This document shows, in pieces, positions 36,799-45,137 of a stretch of DNA of 64,000 bases. Each line of letters starts with the position of its first letter. The stretch's first letter is position 1. Below the pieces are notes generated by a model. It did not search any database. It was given only the letters and a program-made list of their open reading frames with translations, and was not told where the DNA came from. Made by a program: the position numbers and the translations under genes. This stretch comes from Sciscionella marina DSM 45152 (GTDB taxonomy: Bacteria > Actinomycetota > Actinomycetes > Mycobacteriales > Pseudonocardiaceae): positions 62,001 through 126,000 of the forward strand of contig NZ_KB905380.1 of NCBI RefSeq assembly GCF_000379465.1. Reading direction: 5' to 3'.

Positions 36799-37589
36799 CC
36801 GATCGCCGCCGATCCGAACAACCGCGCCGGATTGTCCACCAGAACGGCCCTGCGCATGCGTTCCTCGGGAACCCATTCGCTCAGCCAGTCCACTGTGGAC
36901 GAATACGTGAAGCCCTCGTGTTCGTGACTGACCCACGGCCAGTCGCTGCCCCACAGCAAGCGATCCGGCCGATGCGCGAGCAGTGCGGCTGCCCGGCTCG
37001 CGGCCACCGCGAGGTTCGGCAGGCGATACGGCGCGGAGAGCTTCACCCAGGTGGCACCGCCCGCGACCGCCTCGAGCACGAATCCCAGGTCCGCGTCCAG
37101 TCCGAAATGGTCCAGCACGAGCACGCCACCGGCCGTGAGCACGCTCGCCCCGAGCGCTGGGATCCGGTCGGACTCGGCGAGCAGTTCCAGGTGCAGCCCG
37201 GCGTCCGCGGCCTTCTCGGCCAGGGGCCGCAGCCCGGTGTCCCGGCGGCCGATCAGGTTGCAGCGGATCCCGCACACCCCGGAGCGGGCGAGCCGGTGCA
37301 GCTCCGTCACGCTCGTCTCCGGCCCGGCCGTGATCGTGCCGTGGAGCCGCGATCCCCCTTGCGCCAAGGCATCCAGGAGCACCGTGTTGTCCTGGCCGTA
37401 GAAACTCGGGGCGGTGAGCACCGCGTGCGAGAGCCCCTGCGCGTCCAGCAGACCGAGCAGCTCGGGAACCGTGGTGTCCCGGCTCGGCGCGGAATGCCGG
37501 TCGGCGGCCAGGCTCGCGTTCACCCGCAGGATGTGCACATGGGTGTCCACCCCTGTGACGGCGGGACCATGCTTCGACGCTGAATTCAC
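36795..37589 (-). CDS. Amidohydrolase family protein (lactonase-type, PF04909-like)
   Basis: A TIM barrel hydrolase of about 264 residues, with VDTHVHIL supplying the HxH metal site, GIRCNLIG, LVLDHFG and LLWGSDWPW with the catalytic Asp. The set resembles 2-pyrone-4,6-dicarboxylate lactonase and related lactonases and decarboxylases. The start is uncertain: GTG at 37589 is used here, while a TTG at 37607 would add six residues; neither has a well-spaced ribosome site. It is first in an operon with an MFS carrier and prpB, and divergent from a LysR gene. Likely role: opening of a lactone or decarboxylation of an organic acid. Confidence 0.75.
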   Translation of the reverse strand: MNSASKHGPAVTGVDTHVHILRVNASLAADRHSAPSRDTTVPELLGLLDAQGLSHAVLTAPSFYGQDNTVLLDALAQGGSRLHGTITAGPETSVTELHRLARSGVCGIRCNLIGRRDTGLRPLAEKAADAGLHLELLAESDRIPALGASVLTAGGVLVLDHFGLDADLGFVLEAVAGGATWVKLSAPYRLPNLAVAASRAAALLAHRPDRLLWGSDWPWVSHEHEGFTYSSTVDWLSEWVPEERMRRAVLVDNPARLFGSAAIG

Positions 37590-37647
37590 GTCCTCGATGC
37601 TAGGCAACGACTCGGCTCTCGTTGATCAGCTATTCACGTCATTTCTG

Positions 37648-37662
37648 ATAAGTTTTCCTTAT
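37648..37662. promoter_or_regulatory. LysR-type dyad covering the LysR start codon
   Basis: ATAAG-TTTTC-CTTAT is a perfect 5-5-5 inverted repeat whose right arm contains the first two bases of the LysR ATG. No ribosome site precedes that ATG, so the transcript may be nearly leaderless. Binding here would give direct self-repression. Confidence 0.55.
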
Positions 37663-38548
37663 GCTGGATATCACGCCGCGTCAGCTGGAGGCGTTCGTCT
37701 GGATCGTCCGGCTCGGCACCTTCCGCGCGGCGGCCGAACGCCTCGGGCTCAGTCAGCCGGCCATCTCATTGCGCATCCGCCAGCTGGAGACCGCCGCCGG
37801 TACCGCACTGTTCCACCGGCGGGGCTCCGCGGTCGGGCTCACCGCGGACGGGACGCTGCTGCTGCACTACGCGGAACGCGAGCTCGCCCTGCTCGACGAG
37901 CTCGGCCAGCGGCTGCGGGCCGGCGATCCGTGGCAGGGAACGCTGCGCCTGGGTTCTTCGGACCTGTTCGCCATGACCTGTCTGCCGAGGGTGCTCGAAC
38001 GACTGGAACGCAGCCACCCCGAGGTGAATGTGCGCCTCACCGCCTCGTCCAGTGTCGCCCTCGCCCGGATGCTCGACCGGGGCGAGCTGGACCTCGCGTT
38101 CATGAGCAATGCCGAGCCGAGCGAGCACGTGCGCGTCGAGGAGCTCGGCGACACCGCGCTGACCATCGTCAGCAACGGACACCGCGGACTCCCGGGCCGG
38201 ATCGGACCAGAAGACCTTTCCGGGCAACGGATCCTGATCAATCCACCGCCCTCGGCCATCCACGGGATCACCGCGCGCTGGTTCGGCGAGGCGGACGTCC
38301 CGCTGCCCAACTTCAGCACCTGCAACAGCCTCCCGGTCACCAGCGGGCTGGTCGCGGCCGGTGGTGGCATCGGTTTTCTCCCGCACTGGCTGGTGCGCGC
38401 CGACCTGGACGCGGGAATCCTCACCGCGCACCGGCCGCGTACCCCGCTGCGGGATCTGCGCCTTTCCCTCGCGCACAGCAGAACCACACCGCAGGTGATC
38501 GTGGATTTCCTGCGCAGTGCGGGCTGCCGCGCGTTGCGGGACCAGTAG
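37661..38548 (+). CDS. LysR family transcriptional regulator
   Basis: A 295-residue LysR regulator. Its N-terminal helix-turn-helix (about 1-65) reads TPRQLEAFVWIVRLGTFRAA, AERLGLSQPAISLRIRQLET; the effector domain starts at about 90 (GTLRLGSSDLFAMTCLPRVL). It is divergent from the amidohydrolase-MFS-prpB operon and probably activates it in response to the imported acid. The dyad at its start codon suggests autoregulation. It converges on the hydratase-like gene with 16 bases between stops. Confidence 0.88.
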   Translation: MLDITPRQLEAFVWIVRLGTFRAAAERLGLSQPAISLRIRQLETAAGTALFHRRGSAVGLTADGTLLLHYAERELALLDELGQRLRAGDPWQGTLRLGSSDLFAMTCLPRVLERLERSHPEVNVRLTASSSVALARMLDRGELDLAFMSNAEPSEHVRVEELGDTALTIVSNGHRGLPGRIGPEDLSGQRILINPPPSAIHGITARWFGEADVPLPNFSTCNSLPVTSGLVAAGGGIGFLPHWLVRADLDAGILTAHRPRTPLRDLRLSLAHSRTTPQVIVDFLRSAGCRALRDQ

Positions 38549-38564
38549 CGCTCCTCCGGCGGAG

Positions 38565-39392
38565 TCAGTCTTGCCGCGAGCGCAGCCTGCCGCTCGCGGT
38601 CTGCCGCCCGTGGATGTCCCGGACCGCGCTGACCCTCTCCCCCTGCTCGCCCGGAACCGCGCTGACCACCATCCCCTGGTGGTCGAACAGCGGGGAGACG
38701 AGCCGGTAGTCGAACACGGTGTGCGCGGAAGGGGCGCCATCGCGGGCTTTTTCGGCCATGGCGATCGCCTGCAGCGGCCCGTGGGTGAGCAGTCCGGGGT
38801 AGCCCTCGACGTCCCGGCAATAGTCGCGGTCGTAGTGGATGCGGTGCGCGTTGTAGGTGAGCGCGGAGAAGCGGAACAGCAGCACCGGCGAGATGTCCAC
38901 GGCCCATTCCCCGGGCGCCACGGGCACGGTGGAATCCGGTTCGCCGCTCGCACCGCCCCGTTCCGGGATCGGCCGGTACACGATGTCCTGCTCCTCGTCC
39001 ACGATCAACCGGCCGCCTTGCTCGATCCGGTGCCCCACCACCACGAAGGTCAGCAGACCGGAACGCCCCTGTTTTTCCTGGACCGAGAGGATTCTCGTGC
39101 GTCTGCTCGCGTGCTCGGCACAGCGAAGTTCGCCGTGCTGGCGCACCCGTCCGCCCGCCCACATCCGCCGCTGTCCCGGTTTCGGTGGCGCTGGCACGGT
39201 GTTGCGCGCCGGATGCCCGTCCGTACCGAGGTCCGACTGCGCCGGGTGATCGAGCAGGTAGATCCAATGCCACAGCAGCGGAATCCCGGCGCCGCGGGCC
39301 AGATCGGGCACCGGTACGCCGAGCAGTGCACCGAGGGCCTGCGCCGGCCCGGGGAGCAGGAGTTCTTCTCGCTCAACGGTTTCGCTCATCAT
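38565..39392 (-). CDS. Mesaconyl-C4-CoA hydratase-like protein (MaoC/FAS1-like dehydratase)
   Basis: A 275-residue hotdog-fold protein. LLWHWIYLLDHPAQSDLGTD is near the start and NAHRIHYDRDYCRDVEGYPG followed by LLTHGP is the MaoC-type hydratase block with the catalytic Asp/His pair. This layout matches mesaconyl-C4-CoA hydratases and HTD2-like dehydratases. The ATG at 39392 overlaps the CoA transferase stop by ATGA, with GGAGG upstream; the next codon is also ATG. In the operon it follows acyl-CoA dehydrogenase and CoA transferase genes. Hydration of a branched unsaturated C4/C5 CoA ester is the likely reaction. Confidence 0.8.
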   Translation of the reverse strand: MMSETVEREELLLPGPAQALGALLGVPVPDLARGAGIPLLWHWIYLLDHPAQSDLGTDGHPARNTVPAPPKPGQRRMWAGGRVRQHGELRCAEHASRRTRILSVQEKQGRSGLLTFVVVGHRIEQGGRLIVDEEQDIVYRPIPERGGASGEPDSTVPVAPGEWAVDISPVLLFRFSALTYNAHRIHYDRDYCRDVEGYPGLLTHGPLQAIAMAEKARDGAPSAHTVFDYRLVSPLFDHQGMVVSAVPGEQGERVSAVRDIHGRQTASGRLRSRQD

Positions 39393-40546
39393 GACGCCTC
39401 CTCGGCTTGCTGCGGGCCGAACTCGGCGCGCACCGATTCGTTGTGCGCACCCAGCGCCGGGACCGGGCGCATGAGCGGTTCCCCGGTATCCGATTCCACC
39501 GGGGGAAGCATCGCACGGACCGGGCCCTCCGGGGTGTCCACGCGGCGCCAGCGGTCCCGCTCCCGCAGTTGCGGATGCTCCAGGAGCTCGTCCGGGGTGC
39601 GCAGGGTGGCATTGGCGATCCCCGCACTCTCCAGCAGTTCGACGGCCTGCGCCGCGGTGTATCCGGCGAACGCCGCCTCGATGACCACGGTCAGTTCGGC
39701 GTCGTTCGCAACCCGGTCCACAGTGGACCGAAAGCGCGGATCTCCGGCCAGTTCCGGACGTTCGAGCACGGTGTGGCACAGCACGGACCATTCCCGGTCG
39801 TTCTGGATACCGAGGAACACGGTCCCCTCCCCGGTGCGATACGGGCCATAGGGCGAGATCGAGGGATGCTTCGCCCCGGTTCGCCGTGTAGGTGTTCCGC
39901 TGTAGTGCGCGAAGGAGGCGGGCTGGCTCATCCATTCGCCGAGCGCGTCGAGCATCGCGATCCGCAGGGTGGCGCCCCGCCCGGTGCGTTCGCGTTCGTA
40001 GAGCGCGGTCAGGATGCCGCTGTAGCCGTACATCCCGGTGGCGATATCGGCGATGGAGAAACCGGCCTTCGACGGCGATTCCGGCGTCCCGGTCGCCATG
40101 ACCAGTCCGGCCTCGCACTGCACGAGCAGGTCGTAGGCCTTCTTGCTGCGGTAGGGACCTCCGGGGCCGTAGCCGGACATCGAGCAGTGGATCAGCTCGG
40201 GCCGGGCGGCGCGCAGCGTGGCCGCGTCGAGTCCGAGGCGGTCGGCCGCACCCGGGGCGAGGTTCTGCACGAACACGTCCGCCTCGGCGAGGATCCGCAT
40301 CAGCACCGCCCGGTCCGCGGGATCCTTGAGGTCGAGCTCGACGCTTTCCTTACCGCGGTTGAGCCAGATGAAGTAGCTGGACTGCCCGTGTACGGCGCGG
40401 TCGTAGCCGCGGGCGAAGTCACCGGCGGCCGGGCGTTCGACCTTGATGACGCGCGCCCCGAGATCGGCGAGCTGGCGGGTGGCGAACGGGGCGGCCACCG
40501 CCTGTTCGAGTGCGAGGACGGTGATACCGGTCAGCGGTCCGGACAT
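39389..40546 (-). CDS. Family III CoA transferase (CaiB/BaiF)
   Basis: A 385-residue CoA transferase with the family opening GPLTGITVLALEQAVAAPFA and TRQLADLGARVIKVERPAAG. The Asp of NLAPGAADRLGLD lies near the position that carries the acyl group in formyl-CoA transferase. Family III members move CoA between acids; mesaconyl-CoA C1-C4 and citramalate transferases belong here. It is 12 bp after the acyl-CoA dehydrogenase and overlaps the hydratase gene, so all three form one transcript. GAAGGGGG precedes the ATG. Confidence 0.88.
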   Translation of the reverse strand: MSGPLTGITVLALEQAVAAPFATRQLADLGARVIKVERPAAGDFARGYDRAVHGQSSYFIWLNRGKESVELDLKDPADRAVLMRILAEADVFVQNLAPGAADRLGLDAATLRAARPELIHCSMSGYGPGGPYRSKKAYDLLVQCEAGLVMATGTPESPSKAGFSIADIATGMYGYSGILTALYERERTGRGATLRIAMLDALGEWMSQPASFAHYSGTPTRRTGAKHPSISPYGPYRTGEGTVFLGIQNDREWSVLCHTVLERPELAGDPRFRSTVDRVANDAELTVVIEAAFAGYTAAQAVELLESAGIANATLRTPDELLEHPQLRERDRWRRVDTPEGPVRAMLPPVESDTGEPLMRPVPALGAHNESVRAEFGPQQAEEAS

Positions 40547-40558
40547 GCCGCGCCCCCT

Positions 40559-41710
40559 TCAGATGCGGTGGCGCTTGATCAGCTGCCGGGCGATGACGTC
40601 GCGCTGGATCTCGTTGGTGCCCTCACCGACGATCATCAGCGGCGCGTCCCGGAAGTAGCGTTCCACGTCGAACTCGGTGGAATAGCCGTAGCCGCCGTGG
40701 ATGCGCACCGCGTTGAGCGCGACCTCCATCGCCGTCTCCGAGGCGAACAACTTCGCCATCCCGGCCTCCAGGTCGGCGCGCTCCCCGGAGTCGTAGCGGC
40801 GCGCCGCGTGCTGCACAAGCTGACGCGCGGCCTCGAGTTTGGTGGCCATGTCCGCCAGGTAGTTGCCGATCGACTGGTGCTGCCAGATCGGCTGCCCGAA
40901 GCTCTCCCGCTCCTGGGCGTAACGCAGCGCGTCGTTCAACGCCGCCTGGCCGACCCCGAGCGCGCGGGAGGCGACCTGGATGCGGCCGATCTCCAGGCCC
41001 CGCATCATCTGCGCGAAACCACGGCCCTCCGCGCCGCCGAGCAGGGCGTCCGCCGGGACCCGGACATCGTCGAAGGACAGCTCGCAGCTCTCCACACCCT
41101 TGTAACCGAGCTTGGGCAGATCGCGGGAGACCTGGAAACCTGGACCCTTCTCGACGAGCAGGATGCTCACCCCCTTGTGCGGGGGTTCTGCGCCCGGATC
41201 GGTCTTGCACAGCAACGCCACCAGCTGGGAGCGGCGCGCGTTGGTGATCCAGGTCTTCGCGCCGTTCACCACGTAGTGCTCCCCTTCACGGCGCGCCACC
41301 GTGCGCATCGCCTGCAGGTCGGAGCCACCACCGGGCTCGGTCAGCGCCATGGTGGCCCGTACCTCGCCGGTGGCCATCCGCGGCAGGTACCTGTCCTGCT
41401 GCTTTTTCGTGCCGAAGGCCAGCAGCAGCTTCGCCACCACGGTGTGCCCGCCCATCGAACCGGCCAGGCTCATCCAGCCGCGCGCCAGTTCCTCGGTGAC
41501 CGCCGCATAGCACCGCGCCGAGACCGCTGCCGCACCCCAGGGCTCCGGGATCGCGAGCCCGAAGATGCCCATCTCCTTCATCTGTTCGATGAGCTTCTCC
41601 GGATACGTGTTCGTATGGTCCAGCTCCTGCGCGACCGGTTTCACCTCACGGTCGACGAACTCGCCGACCAGCGCGACGATCGCGCTTTCCTCCTCCTCGA
41701 GCCCGTCCAT
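40559..41710 (-). CDS. Acyl-CoA dehydrogenase
   Basis: A 383-residue flavoenzyme. MALTEPGGGSDLQAMRTVAR and WITNARRSQLVALL are flavin and substrate contacts, and IVGEGTNEIQ near the C-terminus carries the expected catalytic Glu. RIHGGYGYSTEFDVERYFRD is the usual flanking block. The ATG at 41710 with GGGAGGG upstream is used; the longer open frame overlaps the divergent LysR gene. First gene of the dehydrogenase, CoA transferase, hydratase operon. By context it may act on a branched acyl-CoA such as methylsuccinyl-CoA, but residues for that cannot be judged here. Confidence 0.88.
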   Translation of the reverse strand: MDGLEEEESAIVALVGEFVDREVKPVAQELDHTNTYPEKLIEQMKEMGIFGLAIPEPWGAAAVSARCYAAVTEELARGWMSLAGSMGGHTVVAKLLLAFGTKKQQDRYLPRMATGEVRATMALTEPGGGSDLQAMRTVARREGEHYVVNGAKTWITNARRSQLVALLCKTDPGAEPPHKGVSILLVEKGPGFQVSRDLPKLGYKGVESCELSFDDVRVPADALLGGAEGRGFAQMMRGLEIGRIQVASRALGVGQAALNDALRYAQERESFGQPIWQHQSIGNYLADMATKLEAARQLVQHAARRYDSGERADLEAGMAKLFASETAMEVALNAVRIHGGYGYSTEFDVERYFRDAPLMIVGEGTNEIQRDVIARQLIKRHRI

Positions 41711-41767
41711 CAGCTGCCCTCCCGTTCCTCGGTCTCGCCCTCGAGCTCCATCATGAATTACTATGAC

Positions 41768-41777
41768 CTCAGCTGAG
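41768..41777. promoter_or_regulatory. Perfect palindrome in the LysR/acyl-CoA dehydrogenase gap
   Basis: CTCAGCTGAG is a perfect 10-bp palindrome in the 103-bp divergent gap, 58 bp from the dehydrogenase start and 36 bp from the LysR start. A plausible core of the LysR binding site. Confidence 0.4.
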
Positions 41778-41813
41778 AAATACTCTTTCCTGATGGAGAT
41801 ATGCGCGGTTGCG

Positions 41814-42746
41814 ATGGACCTCAAACAGCTCAACGCACTGGTGACCGTCGCGGAGGCAGGCAGCGTGACCCGTGCCGCCGAACTGCTGCACCTGGTCCAG
41901 CCCGCCGTGACCCGGCAGATCAGGGCGCTCGAGGACGAGCTCGGTGTCCCGTTGTTCGACCGCACCCGTACCGGCATGCGCACCACCGAGGCCGGGAGCG
42001 CCCTGGTGGAGCGGGCCCGCCGGGCGCTGACCGAGCTCGATCGCGCCCGCGCCGAGCTCGCCCCCACGCCCGGAGTCGTGACCGGGATCGTCACCCTCGG
42101 ACTGCTGGAGAGCACCGCCGAACTGCTCGCCGAATCACTCGTCGCCCGGCTCACCCGGGACCATCCCGGCATCGAACTGCGGCTGCAGACCGCCTATTCG
42201 GGACACCTGCAGCGCTGGCTGGACGAGGGCGATCTCGATCTGAGCCTGCTGTACAACATCACCGGATCGCCCTCGCTGAACGTGACCCGGCTGGTCCGCG
42301 AGCAGCTCTGGATCGCCGCCCCCGCACCGATAGGACTGCGCCGCGACCGGCCGGTGCCCTTCGCCGAGGCCGCGGCACACCCCCTGGTCCTGCCGACGAC
42401 CGGGCACGGACTGCGCACCCTGATCGACGGCGGCGCCCGGCGGGCAGGCCGCGCCCTGGACGGCACGGTGAGCACGAATTCCATGGCACTGCAGAAGAAA
42501 CTCGCGCAGGCCGGACATGGCTGGACCATCCTGCCCGCCATCGGGCTCACCGGGGAGATCGCCACCGGGCTGCTGTGCGCCGCGCCGCTGTCCGAGCCGG
42601 AGGTGTGGCGCACCGTCGTCCTGGCCATGCCCCGCACCGGGCGGGTACCGGCCGCGGTCGACATCGCCGCGCGCGAGGTCACCCGCCAGATCGGCATCGC
42701 CGTCGCCGAACAGCGCTGGCCCGCCGCCGAACTGGTACCCGAATAG
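41814..42746 (+). CDS. LysR family transcriptional regulator
   Basis: A 310-residue LysR regulator beginning MDLKQLNALVTVAEAGSVTR, with AAELLHLVQPAVTRQIRALE completing the DNA-binding domain. The effector domain begins at about 92 (GIVTLGLLESTAELLAESLV). The ATG at 41814 fits the family start; ATG at 41793 is possible. It is divergent from the dehydrogenase/CoA transferase/hydratase operon and most likely controls it. It converges on the deacetylase-like gene, with three bases between the stops. Confidence 0.87.
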   Translation: MDLKQLNALVTVAEAGSVTRAAELLHLVQPAVTRQIRALEDELGVPLFDRTRTGMRTTEAGSALVERARRALTELDRARAELAPTPGVVTGIVTLGLLESTAELLAESLVARLTRDHPGIELRLQTAYSGHLQRWLDEGDLDLSLLYNITGSPSLNVTRLVREQLWIAAPAPIGLRRDRPVPFAEAAAHPLVLPTTGHGLRTLIDGGARRAGRALDGTVSTNSMALQKKLAQAGHGWTILPAIGLTGEIATGLLCAAPLSEPEVWRTVVLAMPRTGRVPAAVDIAAREVTRQIGIAVAEQRWPAAELVPE

Positions 42747-42749
42747 CCG

Positions 42750-43634
42750 TCACAACCCGGAAACGTGCTCGGCCACCTGCGCGTGCGTGCCGAACCAGAC
42801 GTCTTCGTGCGCGCCGATGTGCTCCAGCAGCTCGGTGAGGATCGCGATCCGGGACCGGTGCCCGATGATGTGCGGGTGCATGGTCAGCTGGAACATCCCA
42901 CCTTCGGCATAGGCCTGGTCGAACTCGTCGCGCCACAGCGAGAGCACCCCACGCGGTGGCGTGTAGGGCCGTAGCGCGCTGAACCGCTCCATGTTGAAGT
43001 ACACCGCGTCGTCGCGGATCCATTCGACCGGCAGCTCGACGATTCCGGTGGGTTCGCCCCCGGCGAGGATCTCGTAGCAGTCGTCGTCGGCCATCAGCGA
43101 GGAGTCGTAGGCGAGCCCGAGTTCCCGGGTGATCGCCAGGGTGTGCGGGGAGAAATCCCAGGACGGGGTGCGCACACCGGCCGGGCGCATCCCGGAGACC
43201 CTCTCCAGGGTCTCCATGGCCCGCAGCGCCAGTTCGCGTTCGATTCCGGGCGGCAGCACCGTATTGCGTTCGTGGATCCAGCCGTGCAGCGCGATCTCGT
43301 GCCCGGCGTCCACATAGGACTTGGCCTCGTTCTCGTGCAGCAACGCGGAAACGGCGGGTATGAAGAACGTCGCCGGTACCCCGAAGCGCTCGAGCAGCCG
43401 CATGATCCGCCGCACCCCGACCCGGGCCCCGTACTCGCCCTGGGACAGCTTGCCCGCGGACACTTCGCCGTCCCGCAGCATCGGCGTCTCGTGATCGGCA
43501 TCGAAGGACAGGGCCACCGCGACCTTCGCACCGCCCGGCCAGGAATCCGGCACCAGCGGACGTCCGGCCCGCACCTTTTCCACGTACCCGCGCCAGGTCG
43601 GCTCGTCCCACTGCCACGGTTCCAGCTCGCTCAT
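42750..43634 (-). CDS. Polysaccharide deacetylase-fold (PuuE/NodB-like) hydrolase
   Basis: A 294-residue protein of the NodB-homology fold. VALSFDADHETPMLRDG holds the catalytic Asp region, EIALHGWIHERNTVLPP the metal His pair, and VRTPSWDFSPHTLAITRELG the following motif. Without a signal peptide and with this wording it resembles cytoplasmic PuuE-type allantoinases and related amide hydrolases more than chitin deacetylases. GGAGGAGA precedes the ATG. It is divergent from an amidase gene, and both lie next to a CGACGTACCA operator. Hydrolysis of a cyclic or acylated amide is the best guess. Confidence 0.8.
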   Translation of the reverse strand: MSELEPWQWDEPTWRGYVEKVRAGRPLVPDSWPGGAKVAVALSFDADHETPMLRDGEVSAGKLSQGEYGARVGVRRIMRLLERFGVPATFFIPAVSALLHENEAKSYVDAGHEIALHGWIHERNTVLPPGIERELALRAMETLERVSGMRPAGVRTPSWDFSPHTLAITRELGLAYDSSLMADDDCYEILAGGEPTGIVELPVEWIRDDAVYFNMERFSALRPYTPPRGVLSLWRDEFDQAYAEGGMFQLTMHPHIIGHRSRIAILTELLEHIGAHEDVWFGTHAQVAEHVSGL

Positions 43635-43666
43635 GCTCTCCTCCGCTGCTGTTCTGCGATACGATA

Positions 43667-43686
43667 CGACGTACCACATGGTAGTC
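43667..43686. promoter_or_regulatory. Operator candidate (CGACGTACCA) in the deacetylase/amidase gap
   Basis: CGACGTACCA (43667-43676) is followed after CA by TGGTAGTC, which mirrors most of it (TACCA / TGGTA). The same 10-mer recurs exactly in the other divergent promoter of this cluster at 47674-47683. Confidence 0.6.
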
Positions 43687-43718
43687 CACACCGTGATCAC
43701 AGGCGACAAGGAGAAACC

Positions 43719-45137
43719 ATGAATTCCGCGATCCCCGAGCACGTCCCCGGATACGATCCCGCCACCTTCGAGGGCCTGCGATTCCACACCACGGTCCAGG
43801 ATTTCCGCGCGGGCACCGATTCCCCGAGCGACTATCTGGAACGGTGCCGCGCGACGATCACCGAGCGCGAACCCGTCGTGCGCGCCTGGGTGGTGCTCGA
43901 CGAGTCCGGCGCCCGCGCACAGGCCGCGGCCAGTACCGAGCGCTGGCGACGCGGCGAACCGCTCTCCCCGATCGACGGGCTCCCCATCGGCATCAAGGAC
44001 CTGCTGCAGACCCGGGACATGCCGACCCAGATGGGCTGCGCCGCGTTCGCGGGGAACTTCCCGAAACACGACAACGCGGCAGTCTGGGCGCTGCGCCAGG
44101 CAGGCGCCGTCATCCTCGGCAAGACGGTGACCACCGAACTCGGCGGCCCGGAACCCAGTCCGACCACGAACCCGTTCGATCCGCGGCACACCCCGGGCGG
44201 TTCCTCCTCCGGCTCGGGTGCCGCGGTCGGGGCCCGGATGGTCCCCGCCACCATCGCCACCCAGACCGGGGGCTCGCTCATGCGGCCGGCGAGTTACAAC
44301 GGCAACTGGGGGCTCAAACCCTCGCAGGGCGCCATCAATCGCGGTGAGCGCCAGACCGCGAGCATGACCTCGCATGGGGTACTCGCCGGCTGCCCCGAGG
44401 ACATGTGGCTGATCGCGATCGCGATCGCCGCGCGCGCCGGCGGTGATCCGGGCAAGCCCGCGCTTTTTGGGCCCGCCACCCCGCCACCCGCACACCGGCC
44501 GCTCACCGTCGCCGTACTGGAAACCGAGGGCTGGCAACGACTCGATGCCACCAGTAGGGGCGCCTTCGAGCAGATCCTCGCACAGCTGGCGGCGGCCGGG
44601 GTGACCGTGCTGCGGCGCACCGAGGACCCCGTGCTGGAGCGGTTCGAGCGAGCCCTGCTCGGCGCGACCGAACTCGGCAGCAGGATTCTGGCCTGGGAGC
44701 ACTACTGGGCGTTCCGCGATGTGGTCGCGGACAACCCGGAGGGCGTCAGTGCGCGCGCCAAGCGCTTCTTCATCGAGGCCGCGGAGAACCTGGGCGCCGC
44801 GGGATACGAGGAAGCACTGCGCGACCGGGCCGCGGCACAGGCCGCCTACACCCGGCTGGGACCGCGCGTGGACGCCGTCATCACGCCGACCTCGAGCGGT
44901 TCCGCTCCCGAATGGCTCGGCGATGTTCCCGGTGTTCCGCCCGCGCGATGGCCGACCGGGGATCCGGCGTTCAACTTCCCGAGCTCCCTGTTGGGCGCGC
45001 CCGCGGTGAACGTCCCGTTGATGGCGGTCGGCGGTCTCCCGTTCGGGCTGCAGGTGATGGGCCAGCCGGGCACGGACGCCCGAATGGTCGCCATCGCCCG
45101 CTGGATGGGCGAGGCGCTCACCCCGGTCAACGTGTGA
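43719..45137 (+). CDS. Amidase (amidase signature family)
   Basis: A 472-residue amidase with the Ser-cisSer-Lys triad: K93 in LPIGIKDLL, S162 in PGGSSSGSG and nucleophile S186 in TQTGGSLMRPAS. Their spacing equals that of malonamidase E2. AAGGAG lies upstream of the ATG. The C-terminal FNFPSSLLGAPAVNVPLMAV then LPFGLQVMGQPG is standard. It would cleave a carboxamide in the cytoplasm. It is divergent from the PuuE-like hydrolase and convergent with the MHS carrier, overlapping that gene by 11 bp. Confidence 0.9.
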   Translation: MNSAIPEHVPGYDPATFEGLRFHTTVQDFRAGTDSPSDYLERCRATITEREPVVRAWVVLDESGARAQAAASTERWRRGEPLSPIDGLPIGIKDLLQTRDMPTQMGCAAFAGNFPKHDNAAVWALRQAGAVILGKTVTTELGGPEPSPTTNPFDPRHTPGGSSSGSGAAVGARMVPATIATQTGGSLMRPASYNGNWGLKPSQGAINRGERQTASMTSHGVLAGCPEDMWLIAIAIAARAGGDPGKPALFGPATPPPAHRPLTVAVLETEGWQRLDATSRGAFEQILAQLAAAGVTVLRRTEDPVLERFERALLGATELGSRILAWEHYWAFRDVVADNPEGVSARAKRFFIEAAENLGAAGYEEALRDRAAAQAAYTRLGPRVDAVITPTSSGSAPEWLGDVPGVPPARWPTGDPAFNFPSSLLGAPAVNVPLMAVGGLPFGLQVMGQPGTDARMVAIARWMGEALTPVNV

